Part shown: piece by piece, positions 1 through 7,598 of the stretch | Layout: the number at the start of each line of letters is the position of its first letter | Numbering within the stretch: the stretch's first letter is position 1 | Origin: Nitrosopumilus adriaticus | GTDB taxonomy: Archaea; Thermoproteota; Nitrososphaeria; Nitrososphaerales; Nitrosopumilaceae | Reading direction: 5' to 3' | Assembly: GCF_000956175.1 (NCBI RefSeq) | Contig: NZ_CP011070.1 | Coordinates: 984,147-1,048,146 of the forward strand | DNA: 64,000 bases | Made by a program: the position numbers and the translations under genes | The notes under the pieces: generated by a model | Databases searched by the model: none | What the model saw: the letters and a program-made list of their open reading frames with translations, nothing else | What the model was told of the DNA's origin: nothing

Positions 1-2
1 CT

Positions 3-110
3 AAAAAAGAAATTGAGAAAATAGAAAAATACATTGGTATTTGGAATAAAAATATTCAAAAAATAGAAAAAGAAATCAAAAAAATTGAAGAAAAGAATCT
101 TAGACTATGA
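3..110 (+). CDS. C-terminal end of a coiled-coil protein (partial)
   Basis: An open frame enters from the left edge and ends at TGA 108-110. The 35 visible residues are almost entirely Lys, Glu and Ile in heptad-like order, as in the end of a coiled coil. The start and main domains lie outside the window, so no function can be given. The next gene would start inside it (TTG at 85), an overlap of 26 bases typical of tightly packed genes here. Confidence 0.45.
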   Translation, partial: KKEIEKIEKYIGIWNKNIQKIEKEIKKIEEKNLRL

Positions 111-312
111 TTTTTTTGAGAACAGACAACATGCTTATTTTCATAAACATTATGAACATATGATGAGGGAAAAGAAAGTAATAAAAGAAAAATTTTGTAT
201 GTGCTGTAAATCAAAGGAAAACCTACAAGCTAGTATTAATCTCCTAAGCAATCCTGCCTATCTTTGTAGCAAATGCATATCAAATTATGATCGTTTGAAA
301 AAGAAAAAATAA
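85..312 (+). CDS. Small zinc-ribbon-like protein
   Basis: A 75-residue protein, unrecognised as a family. It carries C-x2-C (Cys38, Cys41) and a second C-x2-C (Cys61, Cys64) about 20 residues later, the spacing of a treble-clef or ribbon zinc site. The N-terminal half is rich in His and aromatic residues and the C-terminus is a Lys tail. Start is TTG at 85; the first in-frame ATG is at 160, which would keep the zinc site but lose the His-rich part. Function unknown. Confidence 0.55.
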   Translation: MKKRILDYDFFENRQHAYFHKHYEHMMREKKVIKEKFCMCCKSKENLQASINLLSNPAYLCSKCISNYDRLKKKK

Positions 313-343
313 GGAAATTTCTTTATTGTCCAATTCTACACCA

Positions 344-1393
344 TCATAAACCATTTTTGGGTATTTTGATGGTAAATGTAGTTGGGTTGTTAGTTACTTC
401 AATTGAGCCGTGATGCATTTCTAAAAATTGTCTACATGTGGCCAATCCCAAACCAGTACCTGAATCCTTTGTGGTAAACATTGGTTCAAAAATTTCTTCA
501 AGATTTTTCTCAGGAATTCCAGGTCCTGAATCAGTAATTTTGATTATTGCAAAATCTGCATATTCATCAAGGGTGATATTTACTTCACCTACTTCTCCTT
601 TAACGCCAATTGCCTGAACAGCATTTTGTGTAATGTTTGTAATGATGCCTCTAATTTTTACCATGTCGCATCGAAGAACACAAGGTTTGAGTGATGAATT
701 TAATTTAATCCCGGTAGGGAATTTTACTTCATTGATAGAATTTTTAATGATTTCTTGCAAATCGCAGGCAATTATTCTAAGTTCAGGTGTTCTGATAAAG
801 CTCAGCACATCCGTGATTTGGTTTGTAATGTTGGAAATGGCTTCCTCCATATTCAGTATTGAATTTGTTAAAACAAGATCTTCATGGTTTTTTTGTTTTA
901 CCTTCATCAATTCGATTTGAGATTGTAAGATGGTTAACGGATTTCTAATATCATGTGCCATTTTTGAAGAAAGTTTTCCAATCATTTCAAGCCTATTTTC
1001 TTCAAATTTATTGAATTCTTTGGAAAAAGTTTCATCAAGTTGTTTTTGAGTTTTGGTAAGTGTTGATTTTGCTTTTTTGAGTGATTGTGCTTTGATAGTT
1101 AATTTTTGTTTTGTAATTTGATGTGATTTTTTTGCTTGTTCAATTTGTTGATTAATAACAATCAATTTTTTGCCCGTCTCATCTAGTTCTTCATCATCTA
1201 TAGAAGTTAGTTCAATCTGTGTTTCATTTGATTGTTCTACATCCGAAAAATCACTTTTCTTTACTTTATCTTTCGATTGAATAGTCTTTTGATGGCTAAT
1301 TTCGGCTGGTTTTGACCTTTTGAAGAACACTGTCTTCTGGGGTGCATTCATAGGGTCATTTTCGGAATTTTCCCTATGCATAAATTTTCTCAT
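344..1393 (-). CDS. Cytosolic histidine kinase
   Basis: Sensor kinase of a two-component system (349 aa). There is no membrane segment. Residues 1-75 are low-complexity and polar, residues about 75-135 form a coiled coil, and the HisKA dimerisation helix has the phospho-acceptor His147 in the MAHDIRNPL motif. The HATPase domain follows with an N-box (NITQNAVQAI, about 253), a G1 box (DSGPGIP, about 288) and a G2 box (GTGLGLA, about 313). With no membrane or PAS domain it probably senses an internal signal or partner through the coiled coil. The response regulator ending at 1772 is on the same strand upstream and could be its partner, although 380 bp separate them. Confidence 0.9.
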   Translation of the reverse strand: MRKFMHRENSENDPMNAPQKTVFFKRSKPAEISHQKTIQSKDKVKKSDFSDVEQSNETQIELTSIDDEELDETGKKLIVINQQIEQAKKSHQITKQKLTIKAQSLKKAKSTLTKTQKQLDETFSKEFNKFEENRLEMIGKLSSKMAHDIRNPLTILQSQIELMKVKQKNHEDLVLTNSILNMEEAISNITNQITDVLSFIRTPELRIIACDLQEIIKNSINEVKFPTGIKLNSSLKPCVLRCDMVKIRGIITNITQNAVQAIGVKGEVGEVNITLDEYADFAIIKITDSGPGIPEKNLEEIFEPMFTTKDSGTGLGLATCRQFLEMHHGSIEVTNNPTTFTIKIPKNGL

Positions 1394-1771
1394 GATTTTG
1401 TATATCTAATTTCAAATATGAGGAGTCAGATGTTCAAATTATACAAACACTGATGATATGGTCAATACATCTATTCACTATTTTAATAGCATAATATGAT
1501 AATATGGTGAGAAAATGATTGAAAACTTATCCAAAATCATCTATTATTACATAGAAAATAAGATATGCCTAATTCAAATTTATAGTTGTAATCTTTATTT
1601 TTTTAAAATATTAAAAATACAATAACAACTCATAGGTCATTAAAGACATCATTCAAGATTCAAGCACGATGAATGCATTATTTTTATTTTCTGAATTTTA
1701 TTATTAATTTATTTAACATTTTGAAATTTATTTATGTTTAGATAATTACAGAAAAAATTCTTTTGAAAACA
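1394..1771. other. Intergenic, very AT-rich, no gene seen
   Basis: All six frames are broken by stops. The stretch lies between the start of the histidine kinase and the end of the response regulator, both on the minus strand, so it should hold the kinase promoter. No convincing hairpin, repeat or RNA gene was seen. Confidence 0.6.
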
Positions 1772-2374
1772 CTAGAGTATTATTTCATAATGTTTGCCCA
1801 TCTCTTGAATGTCTACTGCTTTCTTCAAAAGTTCTTTTGTTTTCTGATCAGTATTGGCACTTAATTCAAATCTACCTGATTTATCAATGTTAACAACATG
1901 TCCATGATATGTTCCTTTGTATAATAGAGGTTTGTCTATGTGTATTGTTGGTAGCGGCTCTTTGAATTTACATTCTTTTTTTGCCTGATTATTTTTTGAT
2001 ACAAATTGCTTTGTAACTGCCATTACAATAGCTCCCGGTTGAAATGGTTTTATAATAAAGTCTTTTGCTCCCCCGTTGATTGCATCTTCTACTAATTCTT
2101 TGTTTTCTCTTGTTGATGCAACTATGATGCGTGCATTAGGATCATAATTTATGATTGTCTTAATGGCTTTTATTCCGTCAACATTTGGCATCATAATGTC
2201 CATTATTACGATATCTGGCTCGTAATTGACATATTGAGAAACACCATCTCTTCCATCAACTGCTTCATAATAGTAATACCCGATTTCGGCATCATTGAGA
2301 ACATACCTGATTTTCTCTCTAAATGCTCTTGAATCATCAACTATGAGAATTTTACAATAACGTAATTCAGCCAA
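1772..2374 (-). CDS. Response regulator with a C-terminal domain of unknown type
   Basis: The receiver domain fills about the first 120 residues: an acidic pair in KILIVDDS, the phospho-acceptor Asp in IVIMDIMMPN, the conserved Ser/Thr in VAST and the Lys in IIKPF. The last 80 residues contain no recognisable HTH and may be a small output or docking domain. TTG at 2374 (MAELRYC) is the likely start because it puts the usual few residues before the first beta strand. The frame stays open to another TTG at 2413, but that start abuts a perfect inverted repeat (2413-2440) and would add an untypical N-terminus. Confidence 0.85.
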   Translation of the reverse strand: MAELRYCKILIVDDSRAFREKIRYVLNDAEIGYYYYEAVDGRDGVSQYVNYEPDIVIMDIMMPNVDGIKAIKTIINYDPNARIIVASTRENKELVEDAINGGAKDFIIKPFQPGAIVMAVTKQFVSKNNQAKKECKFKEPLPTIHIDKPLLYKGTYHGHVVNIDKSGRFELSANTDQKTKELLKKAVDIQEMGKHYEIIL

Positions 2375-2412
2375 TTTACTTATCTTTATTTTCAAATAAA
2401 TTTGGTAAAACA

Positions 2413-2440
2413 AATTGTTTGTAATTTTTTACAAACAATT
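2413..2440. promoter_or_regulatory. Perfect 12-bp inverted repeat upstream of the response regulator
   Basis: AATTGTTTGTAA, four T, then its exact reverse complement. It sits 39 bp upstream of the preferred TTG start (2374), where an operator for autoregulation would lie. It could instead be a hairpin in the message leader. Confidence 0.6.
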
Positions 2441-2691
2441 ACCCGTCTGAATTACTTTAGTATCGTTCAATCTGGGTGTTTCCTTTTATCAGCCAGAAAT
2501 TTGGGATGCGGAATGACTGGACCAACAACAGATCTAACGGTTTGGAAATAGAAAAATTATCTTAACAGGCCCCAAGACATTTTTTTAAATTCTAATGATG
2601 ATTTTCATCATCTTGAAATGAACGGCACTGAAAAACCATAAAAATAACAATGCATGAATTTTTGAAATAAATTTAATCATACAAAATCTTT
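2441..2691. other. Intergenic between divergent genes, no supported gene
   Basis: This stretch separates the minus-strand response regulator from the plus-strand Lys-rich gene. It is more GC-rich between 2441 and 2570 than other spacers. A minus-strand frame at 2467-2556 reads like protein (VVGPVIPHPKF) but has no start codon, so it may be a remnant. TGATGA-TTT-TCATCA at 2596-2610 is a small hairpin. The 3' part should hold the promoter of the gene at 2725. Confidence 0.4.
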
Positions 2692-2716
2692 AAAAACAAG
2701 GCAAACTCTTGTTTTT
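2692..2716 (+). promoter_or_regulatory. Hairpin in the promoter/leader of the Lys-rich gene
   Basis: AAAAACAAG, a 7-base loop, then CTTGTTTTT: a perfect 9-bp stem ending 8 bases before ATG 2725. It overlaps a possible TATA element (TTTAAAAA, about 2690), so it could be an operator or a leader hairpin. Confidence 0.45.
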
Positions 2717-2724
2717 CGACATTC

Positions 2725-3024
2725 ATGGCTGAAAAAAAAGCAGCAAAAAAAGCAACAGCAAAAAAAACTACTGCTAAACCAAAATCTAAAGCAAAAGTTA
2801 AAACAAAAACCCCCAAGACTGCAAAAACTACAAAATCAAAAGCAAAAACTACAAAATCAAAAGCAAAAACTACAAAATCGAAGGGTAAAAAACCAAAAGA
2901 TGAACCAATCGGCGACATGGGTATTGTTATTGTCGATGATGATATAGAAATTGATCAAGAGAAGGTTAATGAAGAAAGAAGGGCATATCTCGAGGAAGCA
3001 AGATCTCAAGAAGCCTTTGACTAG
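2725..3024 (+). CDS. Lysine/alanine-rich basic protein with acidic C-terminus
   Basis: A 99-residue protein with two halves. Residues 1-62 are Lys/Ala/Thr repeats (TTKSKAK three times in a row), like a histone H1 or HU tail, and should bind nucleic acid without specificity. Residues 63-99 are an ordered acidic segment (IVIVDDDIEID, then a charged helix) that may dock a partner. The mirror-image minus-strand ORF is a shadow of the repeats. The exact partner is unknown. A second basic protein of this kind is at 58496. Confidence 0.75.
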   Translation: MAEKKAAKKATAKKTTAKPKSKAKVKTKTPKTAKTTKSKAKTTKSKAKTTKSKGKKPKDEPIGDMGIVIVDDDIEIDQEKVNEERRAYLEEARSQEAFD

Positions 3025-3058
3025 GAATCTTTATCCGATCCTTTGATGTATACTATGT

Positions 3059-3298
3059 ATGCGTGCTTTATGCCTGATAACAGTCAAACCCGGAAAGGTT
3101 GATTCGGTAGTAGCCATATTAAAGAAAAAAAGAAAGATTGTAAAGCAAATTATGGTTGTTACAGGAAGAGCAGACATTAGTGTACTTTTACAAGGAAATA
3201 TTGATGAAATTAATGGAATGGTAATTGATTTTAAAAAAATAAAAGATATCGTTACTACTGAGACCCTAATCGAGGTGGAGGTGAATTTAGGATGGTGA
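3059..3298 (+). CDS. Stand-alone Lrp/AsnC ligand-binding (RAM) domain
   Basis: A 79-residue protein matching the C-terminal alpha/beta (RAM) domain of Lrp/AsnC regulators: an initial strand ALCLITVKPGK, a helix, GRADISVLLQG, and a final strand LIEVEV. There is no HTH, so it cannot bind DNA alone; such proteins form ring dimers that bind amino acids or cap full-length Lrp proteins. Its stop overlaps the start of the next gene, a second RAM-like protein. Confidence 0.8.
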   Translation: MRALCLITVKPGKVDSVVAILKKKRKIVKQIMVVTGRADISVLLQGNIDEINGMVIDFKKIKDIVTTETLIEVEVNLGW

Positions 3299-3510
3299 GA
3301 GCAATAATTTTAGTAAAATCTCCCAAAAAACTCATTGCTGCCAGACTAAGAAAAATCACATCAATATCTGATTCATTTCCAACAAGCGGTCAATTTGATG
3401 CCGTCGCCATAGTTGATGTTCAAGAACTTAGCGAGATAAAAGAAGTGGCCACAGTTATTCAAAAAATTAGCGGTGTTGAGAGGACTGAAACCATGGTGGA
3501 AGTTCAATGA
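3292..3510 (+). CDS. Second stand-alone RAM-like domain protein
   Basis: A 72-residue protein of the same fold as its neighbour: strand AIILVKSP, helix, FDAVAIVDVQ, and a final strand ETMVEVQ. The start overlaps the previous stop by 7 bases, so the two are translationally coupled and may form a heteromer. It is more diverged from typical Lrp RAM domains than its neighbour. Ligand unknown. Confidence 0.72.
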   Translation: MVRAIILVKSPKKLIAARLRKITSISDSFPTSGQFDAVAIVDVQELSEIKEVATVIQKISGVERTETMVEVQ

Positions 3511-3544
3511 CAATGGATTTAAACAACTTTGAGATAGACTAACT

Positions 3545-3958
3545 GTGAATATCAAAAAAGTGGGAAATGTCATATTGGCTGTAAAAGACATAGACAAATC
3601 CATACAGTTCTATCATGAACTAATAGGACTACCAATCAAAAATCAAAGAAGATCTTGGGTTGATTTAGGTACTACTGGAGCCATGTTGAGCTTGCATCCA
3701 GCATCATTGACTGCACAGCATGTTGGAAGTTCCATCGATAATGGAATTACAATAGGATTTCTTGTAGGCGATGTTCAATCAGCAATTGATGAATTAAAAG
3801 AAAAAGGAGTTAGAATTCATCGCGATATTGTTGAACGTGAAGCAGGAAAAAATGCAGTAATTTTAGATCCTGATGACTATCTTATCTCATTGTTTGAGCC
3901 AAACTTTGCAGATAAAGAACAACAAACTGGCGGATACCACGGATTTACACCATCTTAG
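3545..3958 (+). CDS. VOC (glyoxalase/dioxygenase-fold) family protein
   Basis: A 137-residue protein with the two beta-alpha-beta-beta-beta modules of the vicinal-oxygen-chelate fold: VILAVKDIDKSIQFYHELIGLP at the start and GFLVGDVQSAIDELKEKGV in the second half, then DPDDYLISLFEP, where the last metal-ligand Glu usually sits. The short final tail is lineage-specific. These enzymes include glyoxalase I and ring-cleaving dioxygenases, and substrate cannot be read from the sequence. Start is GTG at 3545. Confidence 0.82.
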   Translation: MNIKKVGNVILAVKDIDKSIQFYHELIGLPIKNQRRSWVDLGTTGAMLSLHPASLTAQHVGSSIDNGITIGFLVGDVQSAIDELKEKGVRIHRDIVEREAGKNAVILDPDDYLISLFEPNFADKEQQTGGYHGFTPS

Positions 3959-4034
3959 ATTATCTTTTTCAGACAAAGATTAATCTGAATCTTTTATTTT
4001 TCAAAAATTTCCTGTTTGAATTAATTTTTTAATA

Positions 4035-4346
4035 TTATCGCCCTGGTCTTTTAAAACCTTGTTTAATATTACAATTATCTGCAGACGATTTTTGGAATTT
4101 TTTATCTGCAGGGATGTTTTTATTTTTTAATTTTTCAGGGAGTTCCTCCTGATTGATTATGAAAACTTTCTTTAGATGTGATTTCTGTTTGTAGTCACCA
4201 TAAATGATGTTGGTTGGAGATGATTTTTTATCTGAATGAGGTTTTTTATTTTTTAATTTTTCAGGATTTTTCTTTGTCCACAAAATGTTTCCCATGTTAT
4301 TGGAGGATGATTTTGCTATGTTGTAATCTCCTAAATATTTATTCAT
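4035..4346 (-). CDS. Hypothetical basic protein with an internal repeat
   Basis: A 103-residue protein, not recognised. The motif EKLKNK-x2-P-x-S/A-DKK occurs twice (about residues 29 and 70), so it arose partly by duplication. It is Lys, Asn and Ser rich, without membrane segments or cysteine clusters, and probably disordered. It is followed on the same strand upstream by two other lineage hypotheticals. Confidence 0.5.
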   Translation of the reverse strand: MNKYLGDYNIAKSSSNNMGNILWTKKNPEKLKNKKPHSDKKSSPTNIIYGDYKQKSHLKKVFIINQEELPEKLKNKNIPADKKFQKSSADNCNIKQGFKRPGR

Positions 4347-4381
4347 AATAATTCAAAATTCCAATTCTTAACAAAAAACAA

Positions 4382-4768
4382 CTAGATTACTTTTTTAATA
4401 GATGCGATAATTTTCTCTAAACCTTTTTCTTTTCTGTCAATAGAAACATAAAATGTTACATTATTTTTTTGTAATATTACAATTGTAACTTTTTGATGTT
4501 GTAAAATCACATGTTCTAGTTTTCCAACTGTGCTTACAGTTTCTTTTCTTAAAGACATTAATGTAGAAATTATGAAGAATTCATTCTTTACTTGTTCAGA
4601 TTTTAGTAGTGGTTTGAGATTGGGTTTAACCATACCTGTTAATGTTCTGCCATATGCATTAACAACTCCCGCATATCTGACGCTATTAGATATTTTCAGA
4701 ATACTTTGACATTGTTTTCTATATTTTATTACAGTATCTTTCCATTTGTCAGCAGGAGTTTTAACCAT
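4382..4768 (-). CDS. Conserved-looking hypothetical, alpha/beta
   Basis: A 128-residue soluble protein. An N-terminal helix (DKWKDTVIKYRKQ) is followed by alternating strands and helices, including VTIVILQKNNVTFYVSI near the end. That order resembles small signalling domains of the roadblock/profilin type, but no diagnostic motif is visible, so no family is claimed. No zinc site and no membrane segment. Confidence 0.6.
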   Translation of the reverse strand: MVKTPADKWKDTVIKYRKQCQSILKISNSVRYAGVVNAYGRTLTGMVKPNLKPLLKSEQVKNEFFIISTLMSLRKETVSTVGKLEHVILQHQKVTIVILQKNNVTFYVSIDRKEKGLEKIIASIKKVI

Positions 4769-4832
4769 AAAGCGATTTGATTAACGAAACTAATAAGGAT
4801 TCTTACTGAAATTCAGAACTGAAAATTTTATT

Positions 4833-5210
4833 TTAATGATTTTTAGGTTTTGATTCTTTATCCAATTTTTTCTTTAATTCCAAATTTTCTTTTAATAATT
4901 TATCATTTTCATTTTGAAGTGTTTCTATAGAATTCTGTCTAGTGTATAGTGGGTGTCCTGGTGGAATAATTCCAGAACTCATTGTTAGTAATCCAGCAGC
5001 ATGTTGCTGATAGAATTGTTGGAATCCCTGAAGTTTTTGGTTAATTGTACCTGCATTCTTTAGAAATTGTTCTTTCATAGGATTTTGGTGAATTTTGAAC
5101 ATTGGGTTTGCAATGCCTGGAGGCAATCGAGGGAATTGAAATGCCATGTGAGGAATGTTTGGATTTAATCCGTAAAGGTCTTGCAAGTGTTTTATTGCTA
5201 TATCATCCAC
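4833..5210 (-). CDS. Hypothetical protein with Pro/Gln-rich body and coiled-coil tail
   Basis: A 125-residue protein, not recognised. The first 80 residues are rich in Pro, Met, Phe and Gln (PRLPPGIANPMFKI; QKLQGFQQFYQQH). Residues 92-118 form a clear coiled coil (LQNENDKLLKENLELKKKL), which suggests a homodimer or partner binding. The plus-strand ORF over its 5' end is a shadow. Confidence 0.6.
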   Translation of the reverse strand: MDDIAIKHLQDLYGLNPNIPHMAFQFPRLPPGIANPMFKIHQNPMKEQFLKNAGTINQKLQGFQQFYQQHAAGLLTMSSGIIPPGHPLYTRQNSIETLQNENDKLLKENLELKKKLDKESKPKNH

Positions 5211-5347
5211 ACAAATTGCTTGAATTTGCCATATTTCTGCATTACTTTAGGCGTTTGATATACTGTTTTGTAAAACCTCGGGCGTTTTTGCTCAAATTGA
5301 GCTGATCGCTGATCCTTATAGATTCGGTATTTTGATCGCAATTACGT

Positions 5348-5494
5348 ATGATTGATTCGAATAAGACATGTCTAAAATGTAAAAAAGACATCAAAGAGAA
5401 AGATCTTCATAAAATTGTAATTTATGTTGTTCAAGAAAAATTTACCGAACATCATTATGAGCATGTTGAATGCCCTGACAAATTCACCGTTTAA
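5348..5494 (+). CDS. Small zinc-binding protein (48 aa)
   Basis: ATG 5348 to TAA 5492-5494. C-x2-C at residues 8-11 (TCLKCKKD) is followed by a strand, then HHYEHVEC near the end, giving four to five Cys/His ligands. It is one of several such miniproteins in the window. Function unknown. Confidence 0.65.
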   Translation: MIDSNKTCLKCKKDIKEKDLHKIVIYVVQEKFTEHHYEHVECPDKFTV

Positions 5495-5510
5495 GATTAT
5501 TAAAAAAATG

Positions 5511-6311
5511 TTAGCCCTTTAGTTCATATACTTTGTAAATTTCTCCAGTCAATCTGGATCTAAACCTCCACTCATTATTTCTCCAAACGATTTCAAGAAA
5601 TTGTTTTTGGGATGTAGGGTGCAATTTTTGATATACATCACTTCCAATTAAAATCTGATTTGGTTTTGCCATTCCTTGAATCTTTGCTGCAATATTCATA
5701 GCAGGTCCCATTAAATCAACATGAGAGTTTTCTGCATCTGCACCATACCTTACAACAATGTTTTGACCAAAATCTATTCCAATCTTTACCATCAAATCAG
5801 GATAATCATATTGATTTAGAATTGGATTAATTCCTTTTTGAATTACAGATATCATTGATTTTGCGCAGTTTACAGCATTGTCTGCTGCCAATAAGGAATT
5901 ACCTTCTGCAACGAAATACCCAATCACTGCATCCCCTACAAATTTTAATACATAACCTTGATGTTGTCTGATTACTGATGCCATCTCTTGAGAAAATGAA
6001 CTAACGATGATGGCAATTTTTTCAGCAGGCATTTCTAATGTCATAGTTGTTGAACCAACTAAATCCACATACAAAACAACCATATCTAATTTCAAAAATA
6101 CATTTTTTCTTAGAAATTTCTCAGATTCATCTGCCATTCCAGAATACTCATATCCCTTTTTGAGAGATCCCCAAACACGTTTTTGAGTTTCTAAAATCAT
6201 TGTTTCAAAATCAACTACACTATCTTTGTTTTTGCTTAGAAGCATATCTACCACATCCCTATTTTCAGAAGTCAAATTGGATTGTTGATTTTCATCGTGT
6301 TTTTCAGTCAT
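5511..6311 (-). CDS. Class III adenylate/guanylate cyclase
   Basis: A nucleotide cyclase catalytic domain spans about residues 75-255 of 266. The two metal-binding aspartates are present: Asp83 in YVDLVGST and Asp127 in GDAVIGYF. VKIGIDFGQNIVVRYG and MGPAMNIAAKIQGMA match the later core and substrate-binding elements. The 70-residue N-terminus is not a recognised sensor and there is no membrane segment. The product is probably cAMP or cGMP; specificity was not decided. A zinc-ribbon miniprotein gene ends 11 bp upstream on the same strand and is likely co-transcribed. Confidence 0.88.
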   Translation of the reverse strand: MTEKHDENQQSNLTSENRDVVDMLLSKNKDSVVDFETMILETQKRVWGSLKKGYEYSGMADESEKFLRKNVFLKLDMVVLYVDLVGSTTMTLEMPAEKIAIIVSSFSQEMASVIRQHQGYVLKFVGDAVIGYFVAEGNSLLAADNAVNCAKSMISVIQKGINPILNQYDYPDLMVKIGIDFGQNIVVRYGADAENSHVDLMGPAMNIAAKIQGMAKPNQILIGSDVYQKLHPTSQKQFLEIVWRNNEWRFRSRLTGEIYKVYELKG

Positions 6312-6321
6312 CTGGATATCC

Positions 6322-6444
6322 TCACTCTAATGGAAAATCGATCTTACAGAAAATGCATTTGCCTCTAATGCCCTTATAGGTGGCATCATAATATTTGGCA
6401 ATTTCTTTCTTACAATGAATGCATTGAAAGGGGATCTTATCCAT
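6322..6444 (-). CDS. Zinc-ribbon miniprotein upstream of the cyclase
   Basis: ATG at 6444, stop TGA at 6322-6324, 40 residues. Two C-x2-C knuckles (QCIHCKKE and KCIFCKID), 22 residues apart, make a complete four-Cys zinc ribbon. It lies 11 bp before the cyclase start on the same strand, so it may regulate or accompany it; this link is only inferred from position. Confidence 0.68.
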   Translation of the reverse strand: MDKIPFQCIHCKKEIAKYYDATYKGIRGKCIFCKIDFPLE

Positions 6445-6571
6445 GCCTAAAATACCAATTTTGGATATTTAGAGTTGATGAATGAAAAATTACATACAAA
6501 GATGTTATTTCAAGCAGAAAATCTGCCTATTTACGATGATTCTCAAATGAAGGTTTAAGGAGAGCAATATT

Positions 6572-7420
6572 TTGTTTATTTTTGTGCGTTTAGGAACACG
6601 ATCCCCCAATGATTTCATCCAATTACTAAATCAAAAAAATGAAGTAATTCAAAAAAAATGCCTTGAAAAGATCTCTAATCTAACTAAAATGATCGACACA
6701 AAAGTAATGCTGGGAGATTCTACAATTACGGAACAAAAAACTTTTGATCCAAAACTTGTTACTGATTTTTTTCAAAAAATTAATGATTCACTCAAAGAAT
6801 GGTCTGTACATGATGTATCAATTTCAAATAATGAGGATTTAAGAAGAATATTTACAAAATTTGAGATTATGGAAGGCAGTTATTTGATCTCAGGACACAT
6901 ATCATTGCAATTTCATGTTTTGCTGTATTACAAACCAGACCAAAGAGTTATTGATTCTCAAAAAGAATTAGCTGAGATTGTAGATTTGACTAAAAACAAA
7001 GAGCAAGAGCTATCAGACAACAGTGATCAATTTGTATTGAATAAATTAAAAGAAATGGGATACAAAGATTTTGATCATCAAAAATTATTTGAAGTATTTT
7101 ATGAAAATGACGAGTTTAGAGAAAAAGTCTATGCAGAAATTGAAAAAGATGCAGGAGTTGATTTTAAAAAACTATCTGAAAAAAAGACAAAACTGTTTAA
7201 TGAATTAGATTCTCTTTTAGTTGAAACATATCAGACAAGTCCTGTGATGATTGATGATGCAAGATTAGTGTCAGGTGAAGAAGGTTGTTTATGTACAATA
7301 GATTTGGAATTTGTAAAAAATGACATGAAGGAAGGGTTGTTTGATCCTAGAAAAATGTCAAACTCTGTAAAAGAAAAGATTTTGAAACGATTAGATGAAT
7401 TTGAAAGTGTTTTAAATTAA
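6572..7420 (+). CDS. Hypothetical soluble protein
   Basis: A 282-residue protein that I do not recognise. It is charged, mostly helical, with no membrane segment, signal peptide or Cys cluster. A predicted long helix lies around residues 160-215 (NKLKEMGYKDFDHQK, then a Lys/Glu-rich stretch). Start is TTG at 6572; an upstream in-frame start was not seen. It is followed by a GC-rich structured spacer and then ilvA. Confidence 0.65.
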   Translation: MFIFVRLGTRSPNDFIQLLNQKNEVIQKKCLEKISNLTKMIDTKVMLGDSTITEQKTFDPKLVTDFFQKINDSLKEWSVHDVSISNNEDLRRIFTKFEIMEGSYLISGHISLQFHVLLYYKPDQRVIDSQKELAEIVDLTKNKEQELSDNSDQFVLNKLKEMGYKDFDHQKLFEVFYENDEFREKVYAEIEKDAGVDFKKLSEKKTKLFNELDSLLVETYQTSPVMIDDARLVSGEEGCLCTIDLEFVKNDMKEGLFDPRKMSNSVKEKILKRLDEFESVLN

Positions 7421-7422
7421 GA

Positions 7423-7474
7423 TCAAGGAACCGGAAAATGAGAATTTTCTCAAAGGGGAGTTCCGATCCCTTGA
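7423..7474 (+). ncRNA. Candidate structured RNA or hairpin terminator
   Basis: TCAAGGAACCGGAA (7423-7436) pairs with TTCCGATCCCTTGA (7461-7474) at 12 of 14 positions, and GAGA/TCTC (7440-7443, 7448-7451) forms an inner stem. It begins 3 bp after the stop of the previous gene and is more GC-rich than its surroundings. It could be a terminator hairpin, a 3' UTR element or part of the ilvA leader. No known family is recognised. Confidence 0.4.
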
Positions 7475-7598
7475 TATGATTTGAACACAAATTTAGAACT
7501 ATTTAGGCATTCCTGCAAATTTCAGCATTAAATTTGACTAAAATTGTAATTTTTCTATAGAAGAAGTCAAATACGGCGTTTCATTAGCAACATTTCCA

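Noticed and set aside
2467..2556. Small protein on the minus strand
   Set aside because: Reads like protein but has no start codon; it may be a gene remnant and is noted only in the gap entry.
2595..2631. Box C/D small RNA
   Set aside because: ATGATGA and CTGA are present but only 26 bases apart, too short for two guide regions; the first part is a hairpin.
2673..2918. Minus-strand Phe/Ala-rich ORF opposite the Lys-rich gene
   Set aside because: It is the antisense shadow of Lys codons (AAA to TTT) and has no independent support.
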